Positions 1 to 6,445 of a DNA stretch of 10,703 bases are shown in pieces; position 1 is the first letter of the stretch, and each line of letters begins with the position of its first letter. Where the stretch lies: NCBI GenBank assembly GCA_029881835.1, contig JAOULV010000024.1, positions 1-10,703 of the forward strand, read 5' to 3'. The notes under the pieces are model-generated. The model worked only from the letters and a program-made list of their open reading frames with translations. It was not told where the DNA came from and made no database searches. The DNA is from Rhodospirillaceae bacterium. Lineage in GTDB: Bacteria; Pseudomonadota; Alphaproteobacteria; Rhodospirillales; Magnetovibrionaceae. Made by a program: the position numbers and the translations under genes.

Positions 1-102
1 ACCGGAACGGTTGAAAGATCGATGTCTGGGTCCAATATTGTTAACTTTGAAACCATAAATAACCGTGCACAAATTATGTTGAGCAAAACCATCAGGTTTT
101 AA
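1..102 (+). CDS. C-terminal end of a probable outer-membrane beta-barrel protein (5' truncated)
   Basis: The frame starting at base 1 is open for 33 codons and ends with TAA at 100-102. The last residues (NRAQIMLSKTIRF) end in phenylalanine, and every second residue counting back from it is mostly hydrophobic (F, I, K, L, I, A). That pattern is known for the closing beta-strand of porins and other outer-membrane barrels, where the terminal aromatic residue is recognised by the BAM complex. The rest of the gene lies to the left of the window, so family and function cannot be named. Thirty-three open codons alone are weak evidence; the C-terminal pattern is the main support. It could instead be a chance open frame. 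Confidence 0.45.
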   Translation, partial: TGTVERSMSGSNIVNFETINNRAQIMLSKTIRF

Positions 103-128
103 CCCCCCCACCCACCATATGAACGCTC

Positions 129-226
129 AAGCAAGAATTGTTACTTGCTTATTACCTGTGATCTTCATCACAGGGTAATTCCCAGAATTATTTGAAATAA
201 TTGATGAATTCATGGATTAAATCCAT
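129..226. repeat. Cluster of five inverted repeats
   Basis: Five separate inverted repeats lie within 98 bases. (1) AAGCAAG 129-135 pairs with CTTGCTT 144-150 across an 8-base loop. (2) Arm 151-162 pairs with 167-179 across the tetraloop CTTC, 12 pairs with one bulged G. (3) AATTATTT 186-193 and AAATAATT 195-202 flank a single G. (4) ATGAATTCAT 204-213 is a perfect palindrome. (5) ATGGATT 212-218 and AATCCAT 220-226 flank a single A. Repeats 1 and 2 could be RNA hairpins; 3 to 5 have loops too short for full hairpins and look more like protein-binding palindromes. None is followed by a T-run, so none is a standard intrinsic terminator. Confidence 0.6.
157..172. promoter_or_regulatory. CRP/FNR-family-like operator
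   Basis: TGTGA at 157-161 and TCACA at 168-172, six bases apart, match exactly the two half-sites of the CRP consensus TGTGA-N6-TCACA. The site sits at the tip of hairpin 2. It could regulate the lipoprotein gene, but it lies about 300 bases before that start codon, so it may act on a distant promoter or be purely an RNA hairpin after the upstream gene. Binding by a CRP/FNR-type regulator is an inference from the motif alone. Confidence 0.35.
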
Positions 227-473
227 CGTGCCAGGCGTTGTATTAATGAAAACAGCACATATTCATACATAATTACGGTTTTCAACTAGTCATCAAATAA
301 TAGATAAAATTTTATAAGTATTTTTAAGTAATAGAGTAATTTTTGACCTACAAAATATTTTATTTGTCAATGCTCCATTACATCTACACTTCATTTTTTC
401 TTGGCTAAGCTGAACAATAGAAAAGAGCGTCATAAACGCCATTAACAAACAAAAGACGCTAGGAGTATGAGAA

Positions 474-857
474 ATGAAACCCGTCCTCAAAACAGCATTA
501 AAGCCTGTAAAGGTATTGCGCGTTACTAGCGCGCTTGGCCTTGTGGTTGCACTATCCGGGTGTCTTGCCCTGCCGCCGGCTATACAGATTGCCTCGCTAG
601 CGCTTGATGGGTTCAGCTATATGTCAACCGGCAAATCGGTTAGCGATCATGCTATTTCAGCGTTCGCCAATAAAGATTGCGCCGTGCATCGCGCCCTTAA
701 AGACGTAAATGGCATATGCACCGAAAATGCTATTCCTGATCTGGACATATCGGTCGCTTCCGGCGAAACAGACATTACCGTTGCCAGAAAACAGCAGATG
801 GAAGAAATATCAGAAATTTGGCTTACTTCTAACCTTGATGACACTCAAGAAATGTAA
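474..857 (+). CDS. Small lipoprotein of unknown function
   Basis: The protein has 127 residues. Its N-terminus is basic (three Lys and one Arg in the first 16 residues) followed by a hydrophobic stretch and the lipobox LSGC at 27-30, so it should be cleaved before Cys30, lipidated and anchored to a membrane. The mature part has a GFSYMSTGKSVSDHAIS stretch (about 46-62) and two further cysteines in the segment KDC...GIC (about 69 and 82), which could form a disulfide in the periplasm. The remaining C-terminus is acidic and looks poorly structured. The start is supported by AGGAG at 461-465, eight bases upstream. I recall similar small lipoproteins in Alphaproteobacteria but know no function. 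The amidohydrolase gene follows after 54 bases on the same strand, so co-transcription is possible. Confidence 0.8.
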   Translation: MKPVLKTALKPVKVLRVTSALGLVVALSGCLALPPAIQIASLALDGFSYMSTGKSVSDHAISAFANKDCAVHRALKDVNGICTENAIPDLDISVASGETDITVARKQQMEEISEIWLTSNLDDTQEM

Positions 858-911
858 AAAGCCAAAAAATTATTCTTTCACCAAAGGCCTTGGACGCATT
901 ATATATCGTAT

Positions 912-1739
912 ATGGCCGATACGTTTTCAGCAAAACCAGTTAATGCCGGATCGCAAAAACCGCTTTTGCGTGAATCTGACCCCCCTGCTTTTGAGATATA
1001 CAACCCAAGCGGGCCAGCTTCGTTGTTGATTATTTCCGATCATGCCAGCAATGTTGTGCCAGCCCGGCTTGGCGATTTGGGATTATCGGCAGAAAATTTT
1101 TCTAAACATATCGCCTATGATATAGGCGCAGATATGATTACCAGATTTTTAGCCGATAAAATCAAAGCCCCGGCTGTAATTTCAAATTATTCACGCTTAG
1201 TAATAGACACGAACCGCCAGCCAGGCGACCCGCAGTCCATACCTGAAATAAGCGATAGAATTAAAATACCGGGAAACGCAAACCTTGATCAATTGGCCAC
1301 ACAGGCAAGGATGGATGAAATATTCGCCCCTTACCACGACACGATTGATAGCGAAATAACCAGATTGTGGAATCGCGACGGCAAACCACCAGCATTATTT
1401 TCAATTCATAGCTTTACCCCACAAATTAACGGTGAAAATCGTTTTTGGGATATTGGTGTTTTGTGGAACCGCGACCCACGAATGGCGTTGCCATTGATAG
1501 AAAATCTTAAAAATTGGCCAGGGCTTCATGTGGGCGACAATGAACCGTATTCAGGGCGTGATCTCGCCTACAGCATTGACCGTCACGGTGGTGCGGGCGG
1601 TATAGCCAATTGTGCTATTGAAATACGCCAAGACCATTGCGCATACCCCGATGAAGCCAGCCACTGGGCGGATATTCTGGCAGATGCATTAAGCCACATA
1701 CTTTCCCTGCCTGCCCTGCACACGGTTGCTAGCTACTGA
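912..1739 (+). CDS. N-formylglutamate amidohydrolase family protein
   Basis: This 275-residue protein belongs to the N-formylglutamate amidohydrolase (FGase) family, metal-dependent enzymes that remove the N-formyl group of N-formyl-L-glutamate, the last step of one histidine-degradation route. Recognisable motifs are SDHASN (42-47), YDIGAD (69-74), SRLVIDTNR (94-102), SIHSFTP (164-170), NEPYSG (210-215) and EIRQD (237-241); the acidic and histidine residues in the first, fourth and last of these fit metal and catalytic positions. There is no signal peptide, so it should be cytoplasmic. ATG 912 is the only ATG before the conserved domain; its Shine-Dalgarno is weak. No hut genes are nearby, so histidine catabolism is not supported by context. 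The neighbouring glutamate-cysteine-ligase-like enzyme suggests a different N-acyl or glutamyl substrate, which is inference. Confidence 0.9.
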   Translation: MADTFSAKPVNAGSQKPLLRESDPPAFEIYNPSGPASLLIISDHASNVVPARLGDLGLSAENFSKHIAYDIGADMITRFLADKIKAPAVISNYSRLVIDTNRQPGDPQSIPEISDRIKIPGNANLDQLATQARMDEIFAPYHDTIDSEITRLWNRDGKPPALFSIHSFTPQINGENRFWDIGVLWNRDPRMALPLIENLKNWPGLHVGDNEPYSGRDLAYSIDRHGGAGGIANCAIEIRQDHCAYPDEASHWADILADALSHILSLPALHTVASY

Positions 1740-1752
1740 TTTTTTACCAAGG

Positions 1753-1792
1753 TGGCGTCAACATTTGACACAAGCGCCATCAATGGCGTCAA
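1753..1792. repeat. Direct and inverted repeats before the ligase gene (possible operator)
   Basis: The nonamer TGGCGTCAA occurs at 1753-1761 and again at 1784-1792, 31 bases apart, about three helical turns. Between them are GTCAA/TTGAC (1757-1761 and 1765-1769, three-base loop) and CGCCAT/ATGGCG (1775-1780 and 1783-1788, two-base loop). TTGACA at 1765-1770 with TCAAAT at 1789-1794 (18-base spacer) would make a weak promoter inside the repeats, giving a transcript that starts shortly before the TTG start codon at 1835. The repeats are seen directly; an operator or promoter role is inference. Confidence 0.4.
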
Positions 1793-1822
1793 ATAATGCC
1801 TATCAAGCATTGCAAAGCGCGC

Positions 1823-1827
1823 AGGGG
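1823..1827 (+). promoter_or_regulatory. Ribosome binding site supporting a TTG start
   Basis: AGGGG at 1823-1827, followed by AAA, is seven bases before TTG 1835. No comparable Shine-Dalgarno sequence precedes the upstream ATG at 1796, where the bases are part of the repeat element. This is the main reason to start the ligase at 1835. Confidence 0.6.
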
Positions 1828-1834
1828 AAATTTC

Positions 1835-2968
1835 TTGAAAAGCGAAGAGCCGGCACTGACCATTGGGATCGAAGAAGAATACCTTTTGGTTGACCGCGAA
1901 ACGCGCGAACTGGCCAGTGACCCACCGGGCGAGCTATTTGCCGAATGCGAAAAGCATGTTCCCGGTCTGGTGCGCCCAGAATTCATGAAAGCCCAGATAG
2001 AGGTTGGAACATCTGTTTGCAAAACCGCAAACGAAGCGCGTGCACAACTGGCGCACCTTCGAAGCACAATTCGCGAAATTTCAACCAATTACGGCCTGGT
2101 TCCCATAGCCGCTTCCACCCATCCATCTTCCGAATGGAAGGCTCAAACCCACACCGATAAAGATCGCTACAATGTTTTGGCCGATGATATGCAGGTGGTG
2201 GCGCGTAGATTATTAATAAGCGGCATGCACGTTCACATCGGGATTGAAGATAATAATTTTCGTATCGATTTGTTAAATCAGGCGAGCTATTTCCTGCCAC
2301 ATCTTTTGGCGCTTAGCACATCTTCACCATTTTGGCGCGGCGATGATACCGGGTTGCAATCATACCGCATTAGTGTGTTTGACGAATTGCCCAGAACCGG
2401 GCTTCCGGCACGGTTTGAAACCTATGATGAATACCGCCGACATATTGATGTTTTAATTAAAACCGGCGTCATCCCAGATGCCACCATGATTTGGTGGGAT
2501 TTACGCCTGTCAGATAAATTTCCCACGGTAGAAATGCGAATAACAGATATTTGCACTTACCTTGATGATGCGGTTGCTATTGCCGCACTTTATCAATGCA
2601 TCGCCCGAATGCTTTATCGTCTTCGCTTGAGCAACCAGCGTTGGCGCCTATACGATAATATTTTAGTGAACGAAAACCGCTGGCGGGCGCAAAGATACGG
2701 CACCGAAGGCGGCATGATTGATTTTGGCAAAGCCGAAATGGTGGATTTTAAAGAATTAATGGAAGAATTAACCGAGCTTGTCGCGATAGACGCAAAAGAG
2801 CTGGGTTGCGTAGATGAAATAAATCATATTCACACCATCATATCGCGCGGCACATCAGCAAGCCTGCAACGAAAAGTTTACAATGAAAAAATTAAATCAG
2901 GCGCCCCTGCACAAGATGCACTAAATGCGGTGGTTGACTGGCTGGCCGAGGCTACCCACCAATATTGA
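1835..2968 (+). CDS. Carboxylate-amine ligase, YbdK / GCS2 family
   Basis: The protein (377 residues from TTG 1835) belongs to the glutamate-cysteine ligase type 2 family that includes E. coli YbdK, ATP-dependent enzymes joining a carboxylate to an amine. Numbered from this start, motifs are GIEEEY (11-16), GMHVHIG (130-136), SSPFWRGDDTG (163-173), WWDLR (220-224), PTVEMRI (230-236) and ENRWRAQRYG (280-289); the glutamates and histidines of the first, second and fifth fit the ATP/metal site of the fold. Length is normal for the family. The alternative ATG at 1796 adds 13 basic residues unlike the family's short leader and has no ribosome binding site. The true substrate is unknown: YbdK shows only weak glutamate-cysteine ligase activity, so calling it a glutathione enzyme would be overreach. 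The 5' neighbour is an amidohydrolase that could act on a related amide. Confidence 0.9.
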   Translation: MKSEEPALTIGIEEEYLLVDRETRELASDPPGELFAECEKHVPGLVRPEFMKAQIEVGTSVCKTANEARAQLAHLRSTIREISTNYGLVPIAASTHPSSEWKAQTHTDKDRYNVLADDMQVVARRLLISGMHVHIGIEDNNFRIDLLNQASYFLPHLLALSTSSPFWRGDDTGLQSYRISVFDELPRTGLPARFETYDEYRRHIDVLIKTGVIPDATMIWWDLRLSDKFPTVEMRITDICTYLDDAVAIAALYQCIARMLYRLRLSNQRWRLYDNILVNENRWRAQRYGTEGGMIDFGKAEMVDFKELMEELTELVAIDAKELGCVDEINHIHTIISRGTSASLQRKVYNEKIKSGAPAQDALNAVVDWLAEATHQY

Positions 2969-2995
2969 GCGATTGTCTTGGGTTTTATAGAAAAC

Positions 2996-3025
2996 TTTTC
3001 CACAGCCTTAAGCCGTTTTTCCACA
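2996..3025 (+). promoter_or_regulatory. Two DnaA-box-like nonamers upstream of gapR
   Basis: TTTTCCACA occurs at 2996-3004 and at 3017-3025, both in the same orientation and 21 bases apart (two helical turns). Each differs from the DnaA consensus TTATCCACA at one position. An AT-rich stretch (3061-3080) and the gapR Shine-Dalgarno AGGA (3086-3089) follow. They could be DnaA sites controlling gapR, or a coincidence in AT-rich spacer DNA. There is no dnaA, dnaN or larger box cluster here, so I do not call an origin. Confidence 0.35.
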
Positions 3026-3100
3026 TTGCCGTGAACCGTTAGCGGGGTTAATGTCCGGGCAATTGATAATTATTAAACAATAAGCAGGATAATCAAAAAA

Positions 3101-3343
3101 ATGAGCGATGTTGGCGGTATAGCGGCAGATAAGTTGCGTTCTTTTGTTGAACGCATTGAACGTCTGGAAGAAGAAAAAGCAGCACTAAGCGCGGATATAC
3201 GCGAAGTATATTCCGAAGCTAAGGGCTCTGGTTTCGATATCAAGATTATCCGTCAGGTCGTGCGCCTACGTAAGCTTGACCAATCAGAACGCCAAGAACA
3301 AGAAGAACTGTTGGATGTTTACCGCCGGGCGCTGAACATATAG
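3101..3343 (+). CDS. gapR: GapR family nucleoid-associated protein (DUF2312)
   Basis: This 80-residue protein matches the DUF2312 family, whose characterised member is Caulobacter GapR, an essential DNA-binding protein that prefers AT-rich, overtwisted DNA ahead of replication and transcription and stimulates topoisomerases. A long charged helix (about 8-40, with ERIERLEEEKAAL) fits the dimerising coiled coil. The conserved block EVYSEAKGSGFDIKIIRQVVRLRK (38-61) carries the basic DNA-contacting surface, and RQEQEELLDVYRRAL closes the domain. It lacks the first ~9 residues of the 89-residue Caulobacter protein. The start has AGGA at 3086-3089, 11 bases upstream. It faces the PEPC gene tail to tail with 15 bases between the stop codons. 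Two DnaA-box-like sites lie in its upstream region. Confidence 0.92.
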   Translation: MSDVGGIAADKLRSFVERIERLEEEKAALSADIREVYSEAKGSGFDIKIIRQVVRLRKLDQSERQEQEELLDVYRRALNI

Positions 3344-3358
3344 CACCAAAAGCTTGGC

Positions 3359-6304
3359 TTAGCCAACCGCGCCCGACATATGGGCAACGGCGGTAGAAAT
3401 GCGCCTTACCAGATCGTAAATATCGCTTAATGGCTGGAACAGTTCACGATGTTCGCGTTCATAGCCATGTTCGACATCGGTTTGGTACGTTGCTTTCTCG
3501 CCAAATGATTTTGCATCGGCCGGCGGTTCTGAAATAGGGAACGCACGTTTCAAAACCACTAATGCATGCTCTATATCAAGGTGCAATATTTCGTTTATCA
3601 CATCATCCGAACTTTCGGCCATGTCTGAAAAACGCGGCAATCTGGCAACGATAAGAAATATCTCGTGTATTAGGGCAACCCGAAGACCGTGCAACAAAAC
3701 AAGATCGGGATAGCTGTTGGCGGCAACGCCAGGGAGCATCTTTTCATTTCTAACCGAGGCCAAGCCCTTATCCAAATAAATAGTATCGTTAAGAAAAATC
3801 CGATAGGTACGGTTAAGTTTTTCGTGACTGGTGCTGTGGCGCAACAAATGCGCCAGGCGCTGCATTTGTTCGGCGCGCGATTGGTCTTTTTCTATTCGTG
3901 AACGGCGCAACCAGATGGCGGGGTCAAATAACGATATGTATCCATGCAGCGCATCAAGGTTGGAAAGATGCCGGGCATAGGCCGCCATATTAATAAAACG
4001 CGAAAGGCGGTCAGAGCTTTGATAAACTTCCTCGAAGCGGTCAAAGTCGCGCGCTATGGCCTTGCCCAGACCGCTTATGGAATTTGAAAAATACCCCAGC
4101 TGCTGCAAAATTGCGTTGTGTGGAATGGCGCGAACTTGGCGTGGGTGGGCCAAATCGACTCTGGAACCGCCTTCGTGTTGGCGCGTTACCTTTCTTGAAC
4201 CGGTTGAATAAAGAAGGTTGGTTCCAAACAAATCCAACAAAGCGGCGTAGTTTGGGTTTTCCAGCAGGCGTTCATTGAAGCCTTTAACCGACATGAAAAA
4301 ATCAAGCGAGAAATCGGTGTCGGTGTAAAATTCGTCCGGGGCTGGTTCTTTATCTTGCAGGGCGTGCTCAATTAAACGGCAAACCGTGGCAAGGGCAATT
4401 TCCGGGCAAGCAAAATAAACGTATCCATCACCACCTTGAAAGCTTACTTCCTGTTTTACATTTATGCCCGCTTGTTTGAATGCATTTCTCGCTTCGGGCG
4501 GATAGGTATAATCCAGCCTGTCGGAAAAGCTAAGCGGGTGGGCGCCACGACCGATTGATTCACCATGGGTATCAAAAATAACCAGATCAACCCCGCTTAT
4601 TCCCGCCCTGGTTATGCGCCGGGCCATTTTTATACGCACCCGCTCTATCGCCAGCGATGCCGGAATTTGCCCGACATAACGACCGGCATCGGAAAATCCG
4701 GTTTGGATACACATTCGTCCGCGTTTTTTTATGTATTCAACGTAATGGGGGTTTTCCAATAAATCCGATACAATTTCGTGACCGTGTTCCAGCGCCGCCC
4801 CTGTTTCAAAAAGCGGGGAAATATCAATTTTATCTGCCACACCGAATAGTTTGGCAAAATAAAGCGCGGATAAAACCGTGAACGCAGTATTGCATTCGGC
4901 AATAAGAAACCTGACCGGTTCATCGCTATCAACATATTTTAAAAATTTAGCTACCAGCATAAATATACGCTTGGCGGTTGTGCGTTCGCGCATAATGGAA
5001 CCAAAATTAACGCTTACTGGCTCAACCTCGTCCAGCAGGTCGCTAACCGCACGCAAGTACGTTCTGCGGTTGGCCGGATCTTCGGGCGAGGTAATTGGCC
5101 CGATTTCATGGCGAATTGCGTTGGTTAGCTGGGTTGCGTTAATGCGCACGTGGGTCTGGGCAAAAGCCAAACCAAAATTGGCCATTTCCGCCCTAAGCAC
5201 GGCAAACATTACCGATGCCGAATTGTTCTTGGCCGCCTCGGCCCCCAGAATTTCAATTATTTCACCCAGCGACACTAACCTATGTTCGGCACTTTCGACC
5301 AAGTGGCGGGAAAAATTACCAACCCCATCAACGCTGTCATGATCGTTTTTCAAACGATCCATATCGCCGGACAAAACAATTATTTGCTCTTCAAGTAGCT
5401 TTCTAACCTTAGCGATGCTTTCGCTTGACCCGGATTCCGTTAAACCGCCAGACGCAATTTCGGCAAGGCTTTCCAGATAATCTTCCAGCGCAAGTTTTTC
5501 CAGATACATGCGTGCCGACAACGTATCGGACCAACCAATGTCTGAACGGCCATCAAGGTCATAACCCACCCAGCTTGCAACGCTAAGCAAGCGTGGTTTT
5601 AAAAGCTGCCAATCATTGGGGTAAATTTCGGCCGCAACATTAAATATAACCCTATAAACCCTGCGTATGGCACGCCTGATGTTGGCGATGGCCATAAGGG
5701 CAAATTCTTGTTCGTCGTTTAAGGTTATGGCGCCGCCTTTGCCTTCGGCATTTTCGGCAACGGTTGTGGCCAGCGCCATAAGGTCGTCATGCGAAAGGGC
5801 TCCGCCCTGATTGTCGCAACCGGTTGCAAGTGCCGCAAGGGTCGTGGTTAATTCTTGTGATATTGAAAATGTAGGATGCGCGGTTATTACAATGCCGAAC
5901 ACTTCACGTTCGGCCAGTGCGCGAAATTGATCAAACGAGACCGCTTTTCCATCTTTGCCTTGAGCCAGATTTTTAAATAATTTTTTTAGAATTTTTTCAT
6001 TTTCATCTACCGAGCATTCGCCAACATATTCACGAAGCTTTTGCGCACGATAAAAAAAAGCGTCCATCGTTAACAAACGAACAAGCTCTTCCAGCCCTGA
6101 AAGATCCACTCGCTCTTCCTGTACCATGTTGGAAATATAAAATGCCAGCCGACGGATGGGCGATTGCAGATGATTTTCTTCGGCTTCTTTTTCATAGCCT
6201 TTCAAGGCAACGGTAAGCTCTTCGCGCAACGCATAAGCGCCCGGCAACAGGGATTTTTCGGCATTCAGAAACTCTGCGGGCGAAACTGCGTCCGTCTTTG
6301 ACAT
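3359..6304 (-). CDS. ppc: Divergent phosphoenolpyruvate carboxylase
   Basis: PEPC converts phosphoenolpyruvate and bicarbonate to oxaloacetate, refilling the TCA cycle. This 981-residue protein is longer than the E. coli enzyme (883) but aligns along its length. Conserved: AHPT with catalytic His143; SWVGYDLDG (244-252); HVRINATQ with Arg387; PLFET with metal ligand Glu500; GFSD with metal ligand Asp539; SIGRG with Arg586; GSRKVTRQ (702-709); VRAIP with Arg725. Divergent: the catalytic loop FHGRGGSIGRGGAP of E. coli reads FDTHGESIGRGAHP (577-590), so the positions of E. coli His579 and Arg581 are Asp and His; the Lys after GYSD is Arg542; GNP after the DRDG motif is replaced; and the C-terminal NTG is absent (it ends SGAVG). 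The fold assignment is secure, but carboxylase activity is not. AGGA at 6311-6314 lies six bases before the ATG. It is downstream of the lipid-transport operon on the same strand. Confidence 0.85.
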   Translation of the reverse strand: MSKTDAVSPAEFLNAEKSLLPGAYALREELTVALKGYEKEAEENHLQSPIRRLAFYISNMVQEERVDLSGLEELVRLLTMDAFFYRAQKLREYVGECSVDENEKILKKLFKNLAQGKDGKAVSFDQFRALAEREVFGIVITAHPTFSISQELTTTLAALATGCDNQGGALSHDDLMALATTVAENAEGKGGAITLNDEQEFALMAIANIRRAIRRVYRVIFNVAAEIYPNDWQLLKPRLLSVASWVGYDLDGRSDIGWSDTLSARMYLEKLALEDYLESLAEIASGGLTESGSSESIAKVRKLLEEQIIVLSGDMDRLKNDHDSVDGVGNFSRHLVESAEHRLVSLGEIIEILGAEAAKNNSASVMFAVLRAEMANFGLAFAQTHVRINATQLTNAIRHEIGPITSPEDPANRRTYLRAVSDLLDEVEPVSVNFGSIMRERTTAKRIFMLVAKFLKYVDSDEPVRFLIAECNTAFTVLSALYFAKLFGVADKIDISPLFETGAALEHGHEIVSDLLENPHYVEYIKKRGRMCIQTGFSDAGRYVGQIPASLAIERVRIKMARRITRAGISGVDLVIFDTHGESIGRGAHPLSFSDRLDYTYPPEARNAFKQAGINVKQEVSFQGGDGYVYFACPEIALATVCRLIEHALQDKEPAPDEFYTDTDFSLDFFMSVKGFNERLLENPNYAALLDLFGTNLLYSTGSRKVTRQHEGGSRVDLAHPRQVRAIPHNAILQQLGYFSNSISGLGKAIARDFDRFEEVYQSSDRLSRFINMAAYARHLSNLDALHGYISLFDPAIWLRRSRIEKDQSRAEQMQRLAHLLRHSTSHEKLNRTYRIFLNDTIYLDKGLASVRNEKMLPGVAANSYPDLVLLHGLRVALIHEIFLIVARLPRFSDMAESSDDVINEILHLDIEHALVVLKRAFPISEPPADAKSFGEKATYQTDVEHGYEREHRELFQPLSDIYDLVRRISTAVAHMSGAVG

Positions 6305-6336
6305 TGTGGTTCCTATAAAAGCAATCTATTCCAACC

Positions 6337-6398
6337 CCCCTGCGCACTACTGTTGCGTAGGAAAGCATCATTGGGGAGGGCGCGTTCACACGCAGGGG
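6337..6398 (-). promoter_or_regulatory. Inverted repeat in the PEPC leader
   Basis: CGCAGGGG at 6391-6398 and CCCCTGCG at 6337-6344 are perfect 8-base complements, flanked by AA/TT pairs after a two-base bulge, enclosing 46 bases. Within the loop CTAC (6347-6350) and GTAG (6357-6360) could form a small second hairpin. On the minus strand the structure would sit in the 5' leader of PEPC mRNA, about 30 bases before the start codon. No U-run follows, so it is not a standard terminator. I recognise no known riboswitch class. Confidence 0.4.
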
Positions 6399-6403
6399 TT
6401 TGT

Positions 6404-6409
6404 AGTATA
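6404..6409 (-). promoter_or_regulatory. Possible -10 element for PEPC
   Basis: On the minus strand this reads TATACT, five of six bases matching TATAAT. Transcription would begin about six bases later, just at the foot of the 6398/6337 stem. No good -35 hexamer is found at 16-18 bases, so the call is weak, but it would explain a separate leader for the PEPC gene. Confidence 0.2.
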
Positions 6410-6445
6410 TCTGGGTCTTATTTGCAATTGGTGGGCAAAAAGTCC

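Larger units (their letters stand above)
103..473. other. AT-rich intergenic region with clustered palindromes
   Basis: This 371-base gap separates the truncated barrel protein from the lipoprotein gene. Its left half begins with a run of seven C right after the stop codon and then carries five inverted repeats (129-226). Its right half (about 285-400) is very AT-rich and holds an inverted pair, TTGAC at 343-347 and GTCAA at 366-370. A six-base inverted pair, AGCGTC (426-431) and GACGCT (455-460), sits directly before the Shine-Dalgarno AGGAG (461-465) of the lipoprotein gene and could fold in its leader RNA. I found no convincing -35/-10 pair and no coding sequence here. Confidence 0.6.

Noticed and set aside
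343..392. TTGACC (343) and TTGTCA (364) as -35 elements of the lipoprotein promoter.
   Set aside because: No -10 hexamer of acceptable quality lies 16-18 bases downstream of either.
293..490. A 65-codon minus-strand open frame over the lipoprotein start.
   Set aside because: It has no ribosome site, an odd composition and lies in AT-rich spacer; the plus-strand gene has a clear AGGAG and lipobox.
2996..3100. A replication origin near the DnaA-like boxes.
   Set aside because: Only two near-match boxes are present, with no dnaA, dnaN, parAB or hemE-type origin neighbours.
3354..3366. TTGGCT-T-AGCCAA palindrome over the PEPC stop codon, considered as a shared terminator for gapR and PEPC.
   Set aside because: The one-base centre leaves at most a four-pair stem with a five-base loop, and there is no T-run on either strand.
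4878..5342. A 154-codon plus-strand open frame inside the PEPC gene.
   Set aside because: It is antisense to well-conserved PEPC motifs and its translation shows no family features; it is a shadow of the real gene.
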